Shown here: positions 6,986 to 15,325 of the stretch, one piece after another | How positions within the stretch are numbered: position 1 is the stretch's first letter | Layout: every line of letters starts with the position of its first letter | From: Taklimakanibacter lacteus | GTDB taxonomy: Bacteria; Pseudomonadota; Alphaproteobacteria; Rhizobiales; Aestuariivirgaceae | NCBI GenBank assembly: GCA_003576695.1 | Contig: QOZQ01000011.1 | Coordinates: 1 to 64,000 of the forward strand | DNA length: 64,000 nt | Direction of reading: 5' to 3' | The notes under the pieces: model-generated | Database searches by the model: none | What the model was told of the DNA's origin: nothing | What the model saw: the letters and a program-made list of their open reading frames with translations, nothing else | Translations under genes and position numbers: made by a program

Positions 6986-7005
6986 TGTAATATTATAACA
7001 TAACA
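6986..7005 (-). promoter_or_regulatory. Zur-box-like palindrome
   Basis: TGTAATATTATAACATAACA matches its own reverse complement at 16 of 20 positions and resembles the AT-rich alphaproteobacterial Zur operator built around GTNATNNNATNAC. It lies 11 bp from the znuA start codon, overlapping where the promoter should be. Zinc-loaded Zur would repress the whole znuA-zevA-zevB-PCuAC-like operon. The site also faces the divergent ccdA gene. Confidence 0.75.
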
Positions 7006-7121
7006 ATAGTAAATTCACGGCAAAGTCAAGTGACGGTGTTTTGACAGGCTGCGGCCTTTCGTGAGTTGTGCGTCCTCGCGCGAACCGCCAAGTTGCGCGC
7101 GATGCGATTTGCGAGGTCTTA

Positions 7122-7844
7122 GTGTTCACCATCCTGACGGCCTTCCTCGGCGGGCTCCTGAGCTTCCTCAGCCCTTGCGTGCTGCCGCTGGTGCCGCCCT
7201 ATCTGTGCTTCATCACCGGCGCCTCGCTCGATGACCTGACCGACGAGCAGGCGATCTCGCGCAAGCGCACCTTGCTCGCCGCTCTCGCTTTCGTGCTCGG
7301 CTTCTCGAGCGTGTTCGTGCTGCTCGGCGCCACGGCCTCGGCCGCCGGGCAGGTCGTGCGCGACTACCTGCCGCTCCTCGCCAAGGTGGCCGGCGTCTTC
7401 ATCATCCTCATGGGCCTGCATTTCCTGGGCGTGTTCCGCTTCGCCCTCATCAACCGCGAGAAGCGCTATCACCAGGAGACGCGGCCGGCGGGATTGATCG
7501 GCGCCTATGCGGTGGGGCTCGCCTTCGCCTTCGGCTGGACGCCCTGCATCGGGCCGGTGCTCGCCACCATTCTCGCGGTCGCGGCGTCCGAGGACAGTGT
7601 CGGGCGCGGCGCCTTCCTGCTCGCGGTCTATTCGCTGGGGCTCGGCGTGCCGTTCCTCCTCGCCGCCCTCGCGGTCGAGCGCTTCCTCGAATTCATCAAG
7701 CGCTTCGCCAAGCATCTCGATATGGTCGAGAAGGCGATGGGCGTGCTCCTCATCCTCGCCGGCCTCGCCTTCCTCACCGGCCTGCACCAGAATTTCGCCT
7801 ATTGGCTGCTCGAGACGTTTCCGATCTTCAGCCGGATCGGATAG
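7122..7844 (+). CDS. ccdA: Thiol-disulfide electron transporter CcdA
   Basis: This 240-residue protein has six TM helices. It carries reductant from cytoplasmic thioredoxin across the inner membrane for cytochrome c maturation and periplasmic disulfide reduction. The two redox cysteines sit in the family motifs FLSPCVLPLVPPYL (TM1) and GWTPCIGPVLATIL (TM4). I chose the GTG at 7122 because GAGG lies a few bases upstream and the protein then starts at the conserved FTILTAFLGGLLSFLSPC. The longer ATG start at 7068 would add a cytoplasmic leader absent from the family. It is divergent from znuA. Confidence 0.9.
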   Translation: MFTILTAFLGGLLSFLSPCVLPLVPPYLCFITGASLDDLTDEQAISRKRTLLAALAFVLGFSSVFVLLGATASAAGQVVRDYLPLLAKVAGVFIILMGLHFLGVFRFALINREKRYHQETRPAGLIGAYAVGLAFAFGWTPCIGPVLATILAVAASEDSVGRGAFLLAVYSLGLGVPFLLAALAVERFLEFIKRFAKHLDMVEKAMGVLLILAGLAFLTGLHQNFAYWLLETFPIFSRIG

Positions 7845-7862
7845 TCAAATCGAGGGGCGGTG

Positions 7863-8195
7863 ATGAAAACGGACTCCGGGAACGAGACAGTCTTTGCGAT
7901 TCTCAGGCGACGCGCATTGGGGATTTACGCCCAGCTGTTCGTTGTAACTCTTGCTACAATGCTCCTGATGGCGTTGTTCAGAAGCGTCTTTCCCTGGTTT
8001 GTTGGCATGGTGCTCTTGGGCATCATCGGCATAAGAGCGAGAAAGAAAGTGTCCTGCCCATATTGTGATGGAAATGACCCGATAGGAGCATTCCATCGGC
8101 AATGGAATAATCCATTCCGTTTGCTGCGGGATTGTCGACGGTGCAAGACAGGGTTGGATGCTCCTTTCGATCCCTCGATGAAGATACAGCCTTGA
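7863..8195 (+). CDS. Small membrane protein with C-terminal zinc ribbon
   Basis: This 110-residue protein of unknown family starts 18 bp after ccdA. It has an amphipathic start, two adjacent TM helices (about 24-42 and 46-58), then a likely cytoplasmic CPYC...CRRC pair spaced like a zinc ribbon. Base composition is clearly lower in GC than ccdA, suggesting separate origin. GAGGGGC precedes the ATG. Function is unknown; proximity to ccdA could reflect thiol chemistry on the four cysteines, but this is speculation. Confidence 0.6.
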   Translation: MKTDSGNETVFAILRRRALGIYAQLFVVTLATMLLMALFRSVFPWFVGMVLLGIIGIRARKKVSCPYCDGNDPIGAFHRQWNNPFRLLRDCRRCKTGLDAPFDPSMKIQP

Positions 8196-8196
8196 G

Positions 8197-8418
8197 TCAG
8201 AGCTGCTCCGCAGAAAAGCGCGCCATGAGATGCGCTTCCCGCCGGTTGATGATGGCGCTCTTCTTCAGATGCGAGCGCTCGAGGCGGATGGTGAATTCAG
8301 TCAGCGATGGAAAGCCTTCCGCCGTCGTCAGCTCGCGCATATCCGCCGTGACGCTGCTTTTCATCATGACCGAGATCACCGTATTGGTGTCGTCCTCGGT
8401 ACGCACGGCGACGGGCAA
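8197..8418 (-). CDS. Hypothetical protein or gene remnant
   Basis: A 73-residue frame from a TTG with no recognisable domain. It is convergent with the zinc-ribbon gene and 28 bp downstream of the next ORF in the same direction. Its GC content is normal for the genome while its neighbours are AT-richer, so it could be the C-terminal remnant of an older gene cut by an insertion. No good ribosome-binding site precedes it. Confidence 0.3.
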   Translation of the reverse strand: MPVAVRTEDDTNTVISVMMKSSVTADMRELTTAEGFPSLTEFTIRLERSHLKKSAIINRREAHLMARFSAEQL

Positions 8419-8445
8419 GGGAAGAGCGGCACGGCACAGCGGGTA

Positions 8446-8844
8446 TCACGGCGTCCTTTCGGAAAAGGCGAGTGTTACTTCGTTAAATTTCACCTCAACG
8501 GATCTTCCTGGAGACAGGCTGTGGTATATTCCATAGACCTTCAGGGCCTCTTCGATTATTTTTGCTGTCTGCCGTTTTTCTTGCGCTGATGAAAATTCGT
8601 GGCTCTTGATTTCCGGATAAGTAATGCCTCCGATTTTTCTGATCACGCATTCTATGATTTCGCTGTCTTTCCCAACGAATCGATAGTTTGCCCAGAACAG
8701 TATGTTGCGGTCTCTGACTTTTAGGACGAAAAATGCTTCATCATACGTGATTTTGATATGATTCAGCTCCAATCCACGTTCGCGATCGATTGTTGTCCTG
8801 GCTGGCAGTCCGAATTTGTCGACCATTGGTTCGATAGTGAACAT
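8446..8844 (-). CDS. Hypothetical soluble protein, low GC
   Basis: A 132-residue soluble protein (starts MFTIEPMVDKFGLP) with alternating strands and helices and no signal peptide or TM segment. I do not recognise a family. The gene is AT-rich compared with the flanking nitrile hydratase genes and uses AAA/AAT/ATA codons that they avoid, a sign of recent acquisition. It starts 9 bp after the accessory gene stop, so it could be read from the nitrile hydratase transcript. Confidence 0.5.
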   Translation of the reverse strand: MFTIEPMVDKFGLPARTTIDRERGLELNHIKITYDEAFFVLKVRDRNILFWANYRFVGKDSEIIECVIRKIGGITYPEIKSHEFSSAQEKRQTAKIIEEALKVYGIYHSLSPGRSVEVKFNEVTLAFSERTP

Positions 8845-8853
8845 GAATACTCG

Positions 8854-9165
8854 CTAAGAAATGCTGTTTGCCTTACTCAGCTCGATCGGCTTGCCATGCG
8901 GGGTCGCCCTCGCGGCGCGGTCCCAGGCGTCGATGCGGGCGAGGCGTTCCTTCCCCGTCATCATCTGCTTCGCCTCGACGATCTTCTCCAGCGCCGCGAG
9001 CCAGCATTCGTAATAGCTGCGCGTTCCCTGCACCGCGATCTCAGCGCCCAGCGCCTCGGCCCATTCCGTCCAGGTGAAGAGGCCTTTGCCGTTGAGGCTT
9101 ACCGTCATGGCGAAGGCCTGGGCTTCCCAGGGCTCGTTGAAGACCGGATCGTCAGGCGGGTTCAA
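8854..9165 (-). CDS. Nitrile hydratase accessory protein
   Basis: A protein of about 103 residues that matches the nitrile hydratase accessory family (related to the beta-subunit N terminus and to P14K/NhlE-type cobalt-insertion factors). It has PVFNEPWEAQAFAMTVSL, then GLFTWTEWAEALGAEI and YYECWLAALEKIVEAK. In this family it helps load and oxidise the active-site cysteines. The start is uncertain. I favour a TTG at 9165 inside the preceding beta gene's last codons (14-bp overlap), because upstream sequence in this frame is only the shadow of the beta gene. Confidence 0.75.
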   Translation of the reverse strand: MNPPDDPVFNEPWEAQAFAMTVSLNGKGLFTWTEWAEALGAEIAVQGTRSYYECWLAALEKIVEAKQMMTGKERLARIDAWDRAARATPHGKPIELSKANSIS

Positions 9166-9808
9166 GATAGGCCTCCCATAGATCGGCGGACACCGTGTCC
9201 TTCGGATGGCGCGCGTCGCCCCAAATATCGCGCGCGGCGAACCGCACGGTATAGAGGGCCTGCGGGTTCTCGCCCTGGCCATGCGCATTGCTGTCGGGGA
9301 AAACATGCGTGCCATGCAGGGTCACGATCTCACCCACATGGCCGCGCAGATAGCGCGGCAGGCGCGTATGCGTCACCGGGTGCATGTTCTTCGCGCGCAC
9401 CCTGTCGCCCGGCTTGAAGCGCGGCGTCGTCGCGGCGCGAGAGGAAGGCCCGCCTTTGGCCAGCACCGCCGCCACATCCCTGGCGAGAAGCTTACCGGCC
9501 ACTTTCTTCGCCGCCACCTTCATCCTGCCGGATGAGACCTCATCCTCGGTGACGAGGCCCGCGGCGAGCATGAGCTTGATGAGGCCGGCGATCCAGATCT
9601 CGTAATAGCTCGAGCCCAGATACTGCGCCGGGGATAAGCTTTCGCGCGCATGGCGCGAGATGTCGATATTCCATTGGCGCGTGGCGCCCATAGCGAGCGT
9701 CAAGGCCAGCGCCTTCTTCTCCCAGGGCGCATGGAAGATGGGCTCGTCCTTCTCGGGCGCCACCGGGCCGAAGCCCATCTGGCCGCCCAGATCCTGCGGG
9801 CCGTTCAT
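9152..9808 (-). CDS. Nitrile hydratase beta subunit, second copy
   Basis: A 218-residue protein that is a clear paralogue of the upstream beta gene: the same MNGPxDLGGxMGFGPV start, the same [10 protein letters not shown] block, and the same C-terminal SH3-like barrel ([15 protein letters not shown] and [12 protein letters not shown]). Differences are spread along the whole length, so the duplication is not very recent. Both copies are intact. The beta subunit packs on alpha and completes the active site, so the second copy may form an alternative heteromer or act as a chaperone for alpha. Confidence 0.88.
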   Translation of the reverse strand: MNGPQDLGGQMGFGPVAPEKDEPIFHAPWEKKALALTLAMGATRQWNIDISRHARESLSPAQYLGSSYYEIWIAGLIKLMLAAGLVTEDEVSSGRMKVAAKKVAGKLLARDVAAVLAKGGPSSRAATTPRFKPGDRVRAKNMHPVTHTRLPRYLRGHVGEIVTLHGTHVFPDSNAHGQGENPQALYTVRFAARDIWGDARHPKDTVSADLWEAYLEPA

Positions 9809-9823
9809 CTTGCGTCTCCTTCG

Positions 9824-10483
9824 TCAGGCCGGTTCAAGATAGGGCTCCCACAGATCGGCCGATATCGTATCCTGCGGATGGGCTGCCTTCCCCCAGACCT
9901 CGCTTGCGGAGAAGCTCACCGTGTAAAGCGGGTGCGGATCCTCGCCCTTTCCATGGGCATTGCTGTCGGGAAAGACATGCGTCCCGTGCAGGCGGGTGAT
10001 CTCGCCCACATGGCCGCGCAGATAGAGCGGCAATCTCGTATGGCCTTGAGGATGCATGTTGCGCGTGCGCACCTTGTCGCCTTGCGCGTAGCGCGGCGGC
10101 TTGGCGGTGTCCCTCGTGACCGGATCGCCTTTGGCGAGGACATCGGCCAGGTCCCTGGCCAGAAGCTTGCCCCTGACCTTCTTCGCCGGCACCATCATCC
10201 TGCCCGATGCAAGCTCCTCGGGCGTGACAAGGCCGGCCGAGGTCATGAGGTCGGCAAGGCCCGCGATCCAGATCTCGTAATAACTCATGGACAGATAGCG
10301 TGCCGGCGGAATGCGCTCATTGGCATGGCGCGACATATCGAGGGTCCATTCCCCGGTCGAGTCCATGCCGGAAGTCACCGCCATGGCGCGGCGCTCCCAG
10401 TCGGCGTGGAAGACCGGCTCGTCCTTTTCCGGCCTGACCGGGCCGAAGCCCATCCGGCCGCCCAGATCATGCGGGCCGTTCAT
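9824..10483 (-). CDS. nthB: Nitrile hydratase beta subunit, first copy
   Basis: A 219-residue structural subunit that pairs with alpha to hydrate nitriles to amides. The N-terminal [16 protein letters not shown] segment is the family signature. The C-terminal domain holds the [26 protein letters not shown] barrel that covers the metal site. The ATG overlaps the alpha stop codon as ATGA, showing tight translational coupling. The reading frame runs open further upstream, but that part is inside the alpha gene. The second beta gene begins 15 bp downstream. Confidence 0.92.
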   Translation of the reverse strand: MNGPHDLGGRMGFGPVRPEKDEPVFHADWERRAMAVTSGMDSTGEWTLDMSRHANERIPPARYLSMSYYEIWIAGLADLMTSAGLVTPEELASGRMMVPAKKVRGKLLARDLADVLAKGDPVTRDTAKPPRYAQGDKVRTRNMHPQGHTRLPLYLRGHVGEITRLHGTHVFPDSNAHGKGEDPHPLYTVSFSASEVWGKAAHPQDTISADLWEPYLEPA

Positions 10484-11103
10484 GCAGCGGCGCGCGGCAG
10501 GCCGGTGCCGATCATCGAATCGCGGGTGACGATCCGGGCGAGCTTCTCCTCGCTCCAGCCTTCCGTGCCCTGGGGCCGCATGGGCAGGACGAGATAGCGG
10601 ATCTCGGCGGTCGAATCCCACACGCTGATCGCCGTCGTTTCAGGAAGGGTCACGCCGAACTCGGCCAGCACGCCTCTCGGATCGATCACCGCGCGCGAGC
10701 GGTAGGGCGGCGCCTTGTACCAGACCGGCGGCAGGCCCAGCACCGTCCAGGGATAGCAGGAGCACAGAGTGCAGACGACGAGGTTATGCGTCTCGGGCGT
10801 GTTCTCGACCGCCACCATATGCTCGCCCTGGCGGCCGGTATAGCCCAAGGAAGCGATGGCCGCGGTCGCGTCCTTGAGGAGCCAGGCCTTATAGGCCGGG
10901 TCGCTCCAGGCCCTGGCGACGACATGGGCGCCATTGCGCGGGCCGATCTTCGTCTCATAGGTCTCGACAATGGCATCGAGCGCCTCGGGGTCGATATAGC
11001 CCTTCTCGGTGAGGAGCGATTCCAGCGCCTTCACCCTGAGCGCGATGGGCGACAGGGCCGAGCCCTCGTCGTGGTCGTGATCGTGGTCGTGGTCATGCGG
11101 CAT
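10480..11103 (-). CDS. nthA: Nitrile hydratase alpha subunit, cobalt type
   Basis: A 207-residue catalytic subunit. The metal-binding claw is [10 protein letters not shown] with Cys111, Cys114 and Cys116. Thr after the first Cys (CTLCSC) is the cobalt-type pattern, whereas iron-type enzymes have CSLCSC. Two of these cysteines are post-translationally oxidised in the family. The start [14 protein letters not shown] has a His/Asp run that could help metal capture, and GGAGAG precedes the ATG at 11103. It is the first gene of the operon alpha-beta-beta-accessory and is divergent from the haloacid dehalogenase gene. Confidence 0.93.
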   Translation of the reverse strand: MPHDHDHDHDHDEGSALSPIALRVKALESLLTEKGYIDPEALDAIVETYETKIGPRNGAHVVARAWSDPAYKAWLLKDATAAIASLGYTGRQGEHMVAVENTPETHNLVVCTLCSCYPWTVLGLPPVWYKAPPYRSRAVIDPRGVLAEFGVTLPETTAISVWDSTAEIRYLVLPMRPQGTEGWSEEKLARIVTRDSMIGTGLPRAAA

Positions 11104-11162
11104 TGTGTTTCTCTCCAAGGCCGCTAGCATAAGCTGGAGAAGTCGGGGAGAGAAGCCGTCCA

Positions 11163-11840
11163 ATGGCGAAATTCGAGGGCATCAGAGCCTGCGTCTTCGA
11201 CGCCTATGGCACGCTGTTCGACGTCCATGCGCCGGTGGCGAAGCTTGCCGCGGAAATCGGCGAAAAGGCCGACGCGCTGTCGAAACTGTGGCGCCAGAAG
11301 CAGCTCGAATATTCCTGGCTCAGAAGCCTGATGGGCGTCCATGCCGATTTCTGGCATGTGACCGGCGATGCGCTCGATTATGCGCTGGCCTTCCACGGCA
11401 TCGACGATCCGGGACTCAAGGACGAGCTCATGGTCCTCTATCTCAAGCTCGATGCCTATCCGGACGCAAAGCCGGCGCTGGAGGCGATCAAGTCGCGCAA
11501 CCTGCGCACCGCGATCCTCTCCAATGGCAGTCCCTCGATGCTCGATGCCGCGGTGCGCTCGGCCGGCCTCGACAAGCTTCTCGATGAGGTGCTCTCGGTC
11601 GAGGATGTCGGCATCTACAAGCCGAGCCGGCGCGTCTACCGCCTCGCGATGCAGAAATTCGTCATCCATGACGCGCCCGCCATCTGCTTCGTCTCGTCCA
11701 ATTGCTGGGATGCGCAGGCGGCGGCGCAGTTCGGCTTCCAGGTGGCACGCGTCGATCGCTTCGGCTTGCCGGACGACAAGATACCGGGCAAGCCTCGCGC
11801 CCTGATCAAATCGCTCGGCGAATTGCCCGACCTTCTGTAG
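11163..11840 (+). CDS. (S)-2-haloacid dehalogenase, type II
   Basis: A 225-residue HAD-superfamily enzyme that hydrolyses L-2-haloacids through an Asp ester. The nucleophile is Asp13 in [10 protein letters not shown]. Further family motifs are [10 protein letters not shown] (motif II), [11 protein letters not shown] (Lys of motif III) and [17 protein letters not shown] (motif IV region with the S-S-N of type II dehalogenases). Length matches the family. The gene is 59 bp from the divergent nitrile hydratase operon. Both act on xenobiotic-type substrates, but shared regulation is not visible. Confidence 0.88.
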   Translation: MAKFEGIRACVFDAYGTLFDVHAPVAKLAAEIGEKADALSKLWRQKQLEYSWLRSLMGVHADFWHVTGDALDYALAFHGIDDPGLKDELMVLYLKLDAYPDAKPALEAIKSRNLRTAILSNGSPSMLDAAVRSAGLDKLLDEVLSVEDVGIYKPSRRVYRLAMQKFVIHDAPAICFVSSNCWDAQAAAQFGFQVARVDRFGLPDDKIPGKPRALIKSLGELPDLL

Positions 11841-11851
11841 GAACCTCGCTC

Positions 11852-12406
11852 ATGAAATGGCTCAACGAACCGCGCGAATGGCGGGCGGATGGTGGAAATC
11901 TCTCTCTCGTCACCGGGGACAAGACCGATTTCTGGCAGGAGACCTTCAACGGATGGCGCAATGACAATGGCCATTTCTATTACCGGGAGATGGAGGCTGA
12001 GTTTTCGGCCGATGTCGTGTTCTCGGCGCAGTATGAAACGCAATATGACCAGGCCGGCCTGATGCTGCGCTTGGGACCGAATGACTGGATCAAGGCCGGC
12101 GTCGAATTCGCCCATGGCCGCGCGGCACTGAGCTCGGTGGTCACCAAGGGCCAGTCCGACTGGGCCATCGCGACGCAAATTGCGCCAGGGGACCCGATCC
12201 ATTTGCGCCTGACCCGTCTCAACAATGCGGTCTGTGTGCAGTGGAAGGATGGCGGTGCATTCCAGACCCTGCGGCTCACGACATTCGCCGTGCCGGGCAA
12301 GGTCATGGTCGGCCCCATGGCCTGCTCGCCCATGCGCGCCGGCCTCAAGGTCGCGTTCGAGGATTTCAAGGTGGGCCCCGCGGTGGATTTCACCGCGGAG
12401 GTCTGA
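11852..12406 (+). CDS. DUF1349 concanavalin-like protein
   Basis: A 184-residue cytoplasmic protein of the DUF1349 family, which has a concanavalin-like beta-sandwich fold. Typical features are MKWLNEPREW at the start, the TDFWQETF...GHFYYREM block and a QYDQAGLMLRLGPNDWIKAGVEF strand pair. No enzymatic activity is established for the family; sugar binding is inferred from fold. It starts 11 bp after the dehalogenase gene, so the two are probably co-transcribed. Confidence 0.85.
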   Translation: MKWLNEPREWRADGGNLSLVTGDKTDFWQETFNGWRNDNGHFYYREMEAEFSADVVFSAQYETQYDQAGLMLRLGPNDWIKAGVEFAHGRAALSSVVTKGQSDWAIATQIAPGDPIHLRLTRLNNAVCVQWKDGGAFQTLRLTTFAVPGKVMVGPMACSPMRAGLKVAFEDFKVGPAVDFTAEV

Positions 12407-12408
12407 TT

Positions 12409-12647
12409 CTCCCTCCACCGCCGACCTTGCTCCGCCGAAGCGAAGCCTCGGCTTCGCGAAGGCGAGAGGCGGGGAGGGTGGCGCGCGGAACGCGCGACGG
12501 GTGGGGTCTCTATGCGAAGAAGGTCTGTCAGGAAACGCACTTGTCAGCTGTGCAGGCCAATTGTCGGACATCTGTCGGCTGAGACACCCCACCCGGTCTC
12601 CGCTTCGCTCCGACCACCCTCCCCGCGCTTTGCGCGGCGGAGGGAGA
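12409..12647. repeat. Large palindromic intergenic repeat
   Basis: Outer arms CTCCCTCCACCGCC and GGCGGAGGGAG enclose inner arms around GGGGAGGGTGG and CCACCCTCCCCGC, with GACGGGTGGGG facing ACCCCACCCGG. The whole gap between the DUF1349 gene and the amidotransferase gene folds back on itself. It looks like a rhizobial REP/BIME-type element between convergent genes and probably also ends transcription. Confidence 0.6.
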
Positions 12648-12653
12648 TAGCCT

Positions 12654-13433
12654 CTAACTCGCCCTTGCCAGCTTTTCGTTCATGCGGCGGGCCGCATGCA
12701 GGCGCACCGCATCGCCAAAGGCCTTGAACAGCTTGACCGAGTCGGGATTGTCCGCGGCCTTGTATTCGGGATGCCACTGGGTGCCGATGGCAAAGGCCTT
12801 GGCGCCCTTGACCGAAACGGCTTCGACGATGCCGTCAGGGGAGCGCCCCTCGGCAACAAGGCCCGGCGCCAGCCGGGATATGCCCTGGCGGTGCAGGCTG
12901 TTCACCATGATCTCGCGCTTGCCCAGGATGGTTTCGAACTGGCCGCCGGGCGTGAGCGCCAGCGCATGGACGGGACCATATTTGACATCCATGTCCTCGA
13001 CCTTGCGCGAGCGGTGGTCGAGCCGGCCTTCGCCGCGCTGCAGCTCGGCCTCGAGCGTGCCGCCCATCACGACATTGAGCTCCTGGAAGCCGCGGCAGAT
13101 GCAGAAAAGCGGCATGCCGCGGTCGATGACGGCGCGGATCAGCTTCAATGTGAGCTTGTCACGGTGATGGTCATAGGGCTCGTGATCGACGGTGGGCTCG
13201 CCGCCATAATGGGGCGGATGGACATTGGAGACGGCGCCCGTCATCAGGATGCCGTCGAAATGATCGAGCAGCGCCGAGAGGTCCATGGCCTCGGCGATGG
13301 CGGGGATCATCACCGGCAGGCATTGCGCCACATCCGAGACGGCGCGCACATATTTGTCGCCGAGGGAGTGGAAGAGGAGGTTCTTTTCCTCGTAGGTGTC
13401 GGAGGGGAGGCCGACCAGGGGGTGTCTGATCAT
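12654..13433 (-). CDS. Class I glutamine amidotransferase-like hydrolase (PuuD type)
   Basis: A protein of about 259 residues in the peptidase C26 family that includes gamma-glutamyl-GABA hydrolase PuuD. The nucleophile is the Cys in FCICRGFQELNVVMGG and the His lies in GTQWHPEYKA, followed by an acidic residue. Early motifs are LVGLPSDTYEE and FDGILMTGAVSNVHP. The substrate is uncertain: no other putrescine-pathway gene is adjacent. I favour the ATG at 13433 (MIRHPLVGLPSD). An ATG at 13472 would add 13 residues; neither start has a strong ribosome-binding site. Confidence 0.8.
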   Translation of the reverse strand: MIRHPLVGLPSDTYEEKNLLFHSLGDKYVRAVSDVAQCLPVMIPAIAEAMDLSALLDHFDGILMTGAVSNVHPPHYGGEPTVDHEPYDHHRDKLTLKLIRAVIDRGMPLFCICRGFQELNVVMGGTLEAELQRGEGRLDHRSRKVEDMDVKYGPVHALALTPGGQFETILGKREIMVNSLHRQGISRLAPGLVAEGRSPDGIVEAVSVKGAKAFAIGTQWHPEYKAADNPDSVKLFKAFGDAVRLHAARRMNEKLARAS

Positions 13434-13508
13434 GATGGGAAACAGATACCCTAGAATGCGCGGAAAATCCATGGCACGCTCATTATTGCATGCGAAATCT
13501 ACACCTTA

Positions 13509-13607
13509 ACCCCAGGCGAAAGCCGGGACCCCGTAAATTCTTTCCCCGCGATCAGCGCGGCCCGGATTGCACTTGTTCAATGGGTCGCGGCTTTCGCCGG
13601 GATGACG
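13509..13607. repeat. Palindromic repeat, family A copy 1
   Basis: Arms CAGGCGAAAGCCGGGACCCC and CGGCTTTCGCCGGGATGACG flank a central GC hairpin. The same layout recurs at 34478-34693 and 36787-36888. It fills the gap between the amidotransferase and acyl-CoA dehydrogenase genes. Confidence 0.7.
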
Positions 13608-13623
13608 GTTGCGGGAGTTGACC

Positions 13624-14823
13624 ATGGACTTCACTCTTTCTCCCGATATCGAGGCGCTCCGCCGCAAGACCCGCGACTTCGTCGAGGCTGAGCTTCTGCC
13701 GCTCGAAAGCCGTCCCGACATCTATGACGAATTCGAGAATATCAGGCTCGACCGGCTGGAGGAGGTGCGGGCCAAGGCGAAGCAGGCCGGCCTGTGGGCG
13801 CCGCAAATGCCGAAGGCGCGGGGCGGGCTGGAGCTCCCGGTCGTGGGCTGGGCGGCGGTCTATGAGGAAGCCAACCGCTCGATCTTCGGGCCGGCGGCGC
13901 TCAATTGCGCGGCACCCGATGACGGCAATATGAACGTGCTCAACAAGGTGCTGAGCGAGGCGCAGAAGGACAAGTGGCTGCAGCCGATCATCGACGGGAA
14001 ACTGCGCTCGTCCTTCGCCATGACGGAGCCGGCGCCGGGCTCAGGCTCCGATCCCGGCGGCATGATGCTGACCAGGGCCGAGAAGAAAGGCGGGCGCTAT
14101 GTGATCCATGGGCGCAAATGGTTCATCTCGGGCGCCGCCGCGGCGAAGCATTTCATCCTCATCGCGCGCACATCCGGTGATGCGCGCCGCGGGCTCACGG
14201 CCTTCCTCTATCATGGCGATGATCCCGGCTGGCGGATCGTGCGGCGCATCGACATCATGGGGCCGCAAGAGCATGGCGGCGTGTGCGAGCTCGACTTCGA
14301 CGGGCTCGAGATCCCGGAAGAGAACCGGCTGCTCGGGGAAGGCGACGGCCTCAAGCTCACGCAATTGCGCTTAGGCCCGGCGCGGCTCACCCATTGCATG
14401 CGCTGGCTCGGCCTTGCCAGGAAAAGCCTCGCCATCGCGCGAGAGCATGTGAAGGAGCGCATGGCTTTCGGCATGAAGCTCGCCGATCACGAGTCGGTGC
14501 AGATGATGCTGGGCGAGGTCGCCAAGGACATCGAGGTCGGCCGTCTCCTCACCATGAAGGCGGCCTGGAAGCTCGACCAGGGCGGGAAGGCGCAGAGCGA
14601 GGTCTCGATGGCCAAGATCCATGTCGCCGACACGCTGCACAAGGCCGCCGATACCGCGGTCCAGCTTCTCGGCGCCAAGGGCTATTCGAAGGACACGCTG
14701 CTCGACTGGATCTATCGCTATGCCCGCGCCGCCCGCCTCATCGACGGTGCGTCGGAAGTGCACCGCATGCTGATCGCACGGGCGCTCGCCAAGCAGGGCG
14801 ATGATTTCTGGAAGTGGGGCTAG
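13624..14823 (+). CDS. Acyl-CoA dehydrogenase
   Basis: A 399-residue FAD enzyme that introduces the alpha-beta double bond in acyl-CoA. The three domains are visible: N-terminal helices (1-120), the beta domain with SSFAMTEPAPGSGSDP and the WFISGAAAAKHFILIAR strand, and C-terminal helices with HCMRWLGLARKSLAIAREH and the ACAD signature QLLGAKGYSKDTLLDWIYRYAR. The final SEVHRMLIARALAKQ is characteristic of the ACAD10/11-like branch. GGGAG precedes the ATG at 13624. The gene stands alone, so its acyl substrate cannot be inferred from context. Confidence 0.9.
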   Translation: MDFTLSPDIEALRRKTRDFVEAELLPLESRPDIYDEFENIRLDRLEEVRAKAKQAGLWAPQMPKARGGLELPVVGWAAVYEEANRSIFGPAALNCAAPDDGNMNVLNKVLSEAQKDKWLQPIIDGKLRSSFAMTEPAPGSGSDPGGMMLTRAEKKGGRYVIHGRKWFISGAAAAKHFILIARTSGDARRGLTAFLYHGDDPGWRIVRRIDIMGPQEHGGVCELDFDGLEIPEENRLLGEGDGLKLTQLRLGPARLTHCMRWLGLARKSLAIAREHVKERMAFGMKLADHESVQMMLGEVAKDIEVGRLLTMKAAWKLDQGGKAQSEVSMAKIHVADTLHKAADTAVQLLGAKGYSKDTLLDWIYRYARAARLIDGASEVHRMLIARALAKQGDDFWKWG

Positions 14824-14829
14824 GCACGG

Positions 14830-14939
14830 CCCTCATGCTGAGGTGCGAGCGCAGCGAGCCTCGAAGCATGATCCAGGTATATCGGTCTTGCCGCTTGCCA
14901 CCCTTCGAGGGCCGCTGCGCGGCCACCTCAGGGTGAGGG
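14830..14939. repeat. Palindromic repeat between convergent genes
   Basis: Arms CCCTCATGCTGAGGTGCGAG and the opposing GCCACCTCAGGGTGAGGG are near reverse complements, with GCGCAGCGAGCCTCGAAGC and CTTCGAGGGCCGCTGCGC pairing inside. This is a rhizobial-type intergenic mosaic element separating the acyl-CoA dehydrogenase and Dabb genes. Confidence 0.7.
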
Positions 14940-14966
14940 TTTTGTGGGAAGACACTCGGCCGGCAT

Positions 14967-15260
14967 CTAGGCCAGCGGCACATAGTCGATCTCGAGGAAC
15001 TTCTCGACCTCCGGGATCCAGCGGTCGCGCACGAAGGCGACGTGATCGGGGTGATCATTGTAGCCCGAATAGGCCTTCTGGTCGGCGAACTCCATCGAGA
15101 AGCCGAAATGATAGTCGTTCTTGGGGCTGACCTGGCGCAGCTGCTCGAAGGCCTGGACGCCCGGTATGGAAGCCAGCAGATTTGCATCGCTCAGAAACTT
15201 CTTCTCGGCGGCCGAGCCCTTCGGGTGCTTCAGCCGGAAAACGACGGTGTGACGGATCAT
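14967..15260 (-). CDS. Dabb-family stress-responsive barrel protein
   Basis: A 97-residue dimeric alpha-beta barrel (Dabb) protein. It begins MIRHTVVFRLKHP, the standard first strand, and contains NDYHFGFSMEFADQKAYSGYNDHPDHVAFV, the conserved second half with His pairs. Members are often called stress-responsive or act as small enzymes on aromatic or polyketide substrates; the specific role here is unknown. The start at 15260 is clear, although the frame stays open far upstream as a shadow of the chrA gene. Confidence 0.85.
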   Translation of the reverse strand: MIRHTVVFRLKHPKGSAAEKKFLSDANLLASIPGVQAFEQLRQVSPKNDYHFGFSMEFADQKAYSGYNDHPDHVAFVRDRWIPEVEKFLEIDYVPLA

Positions 15261-15325
15261 GATGTTGCCCCTGTTGCCCGTTGAGCGGGGGAGCTTAGGG
15301 GCAAGATCATGCCGTGGAAAGCCGT

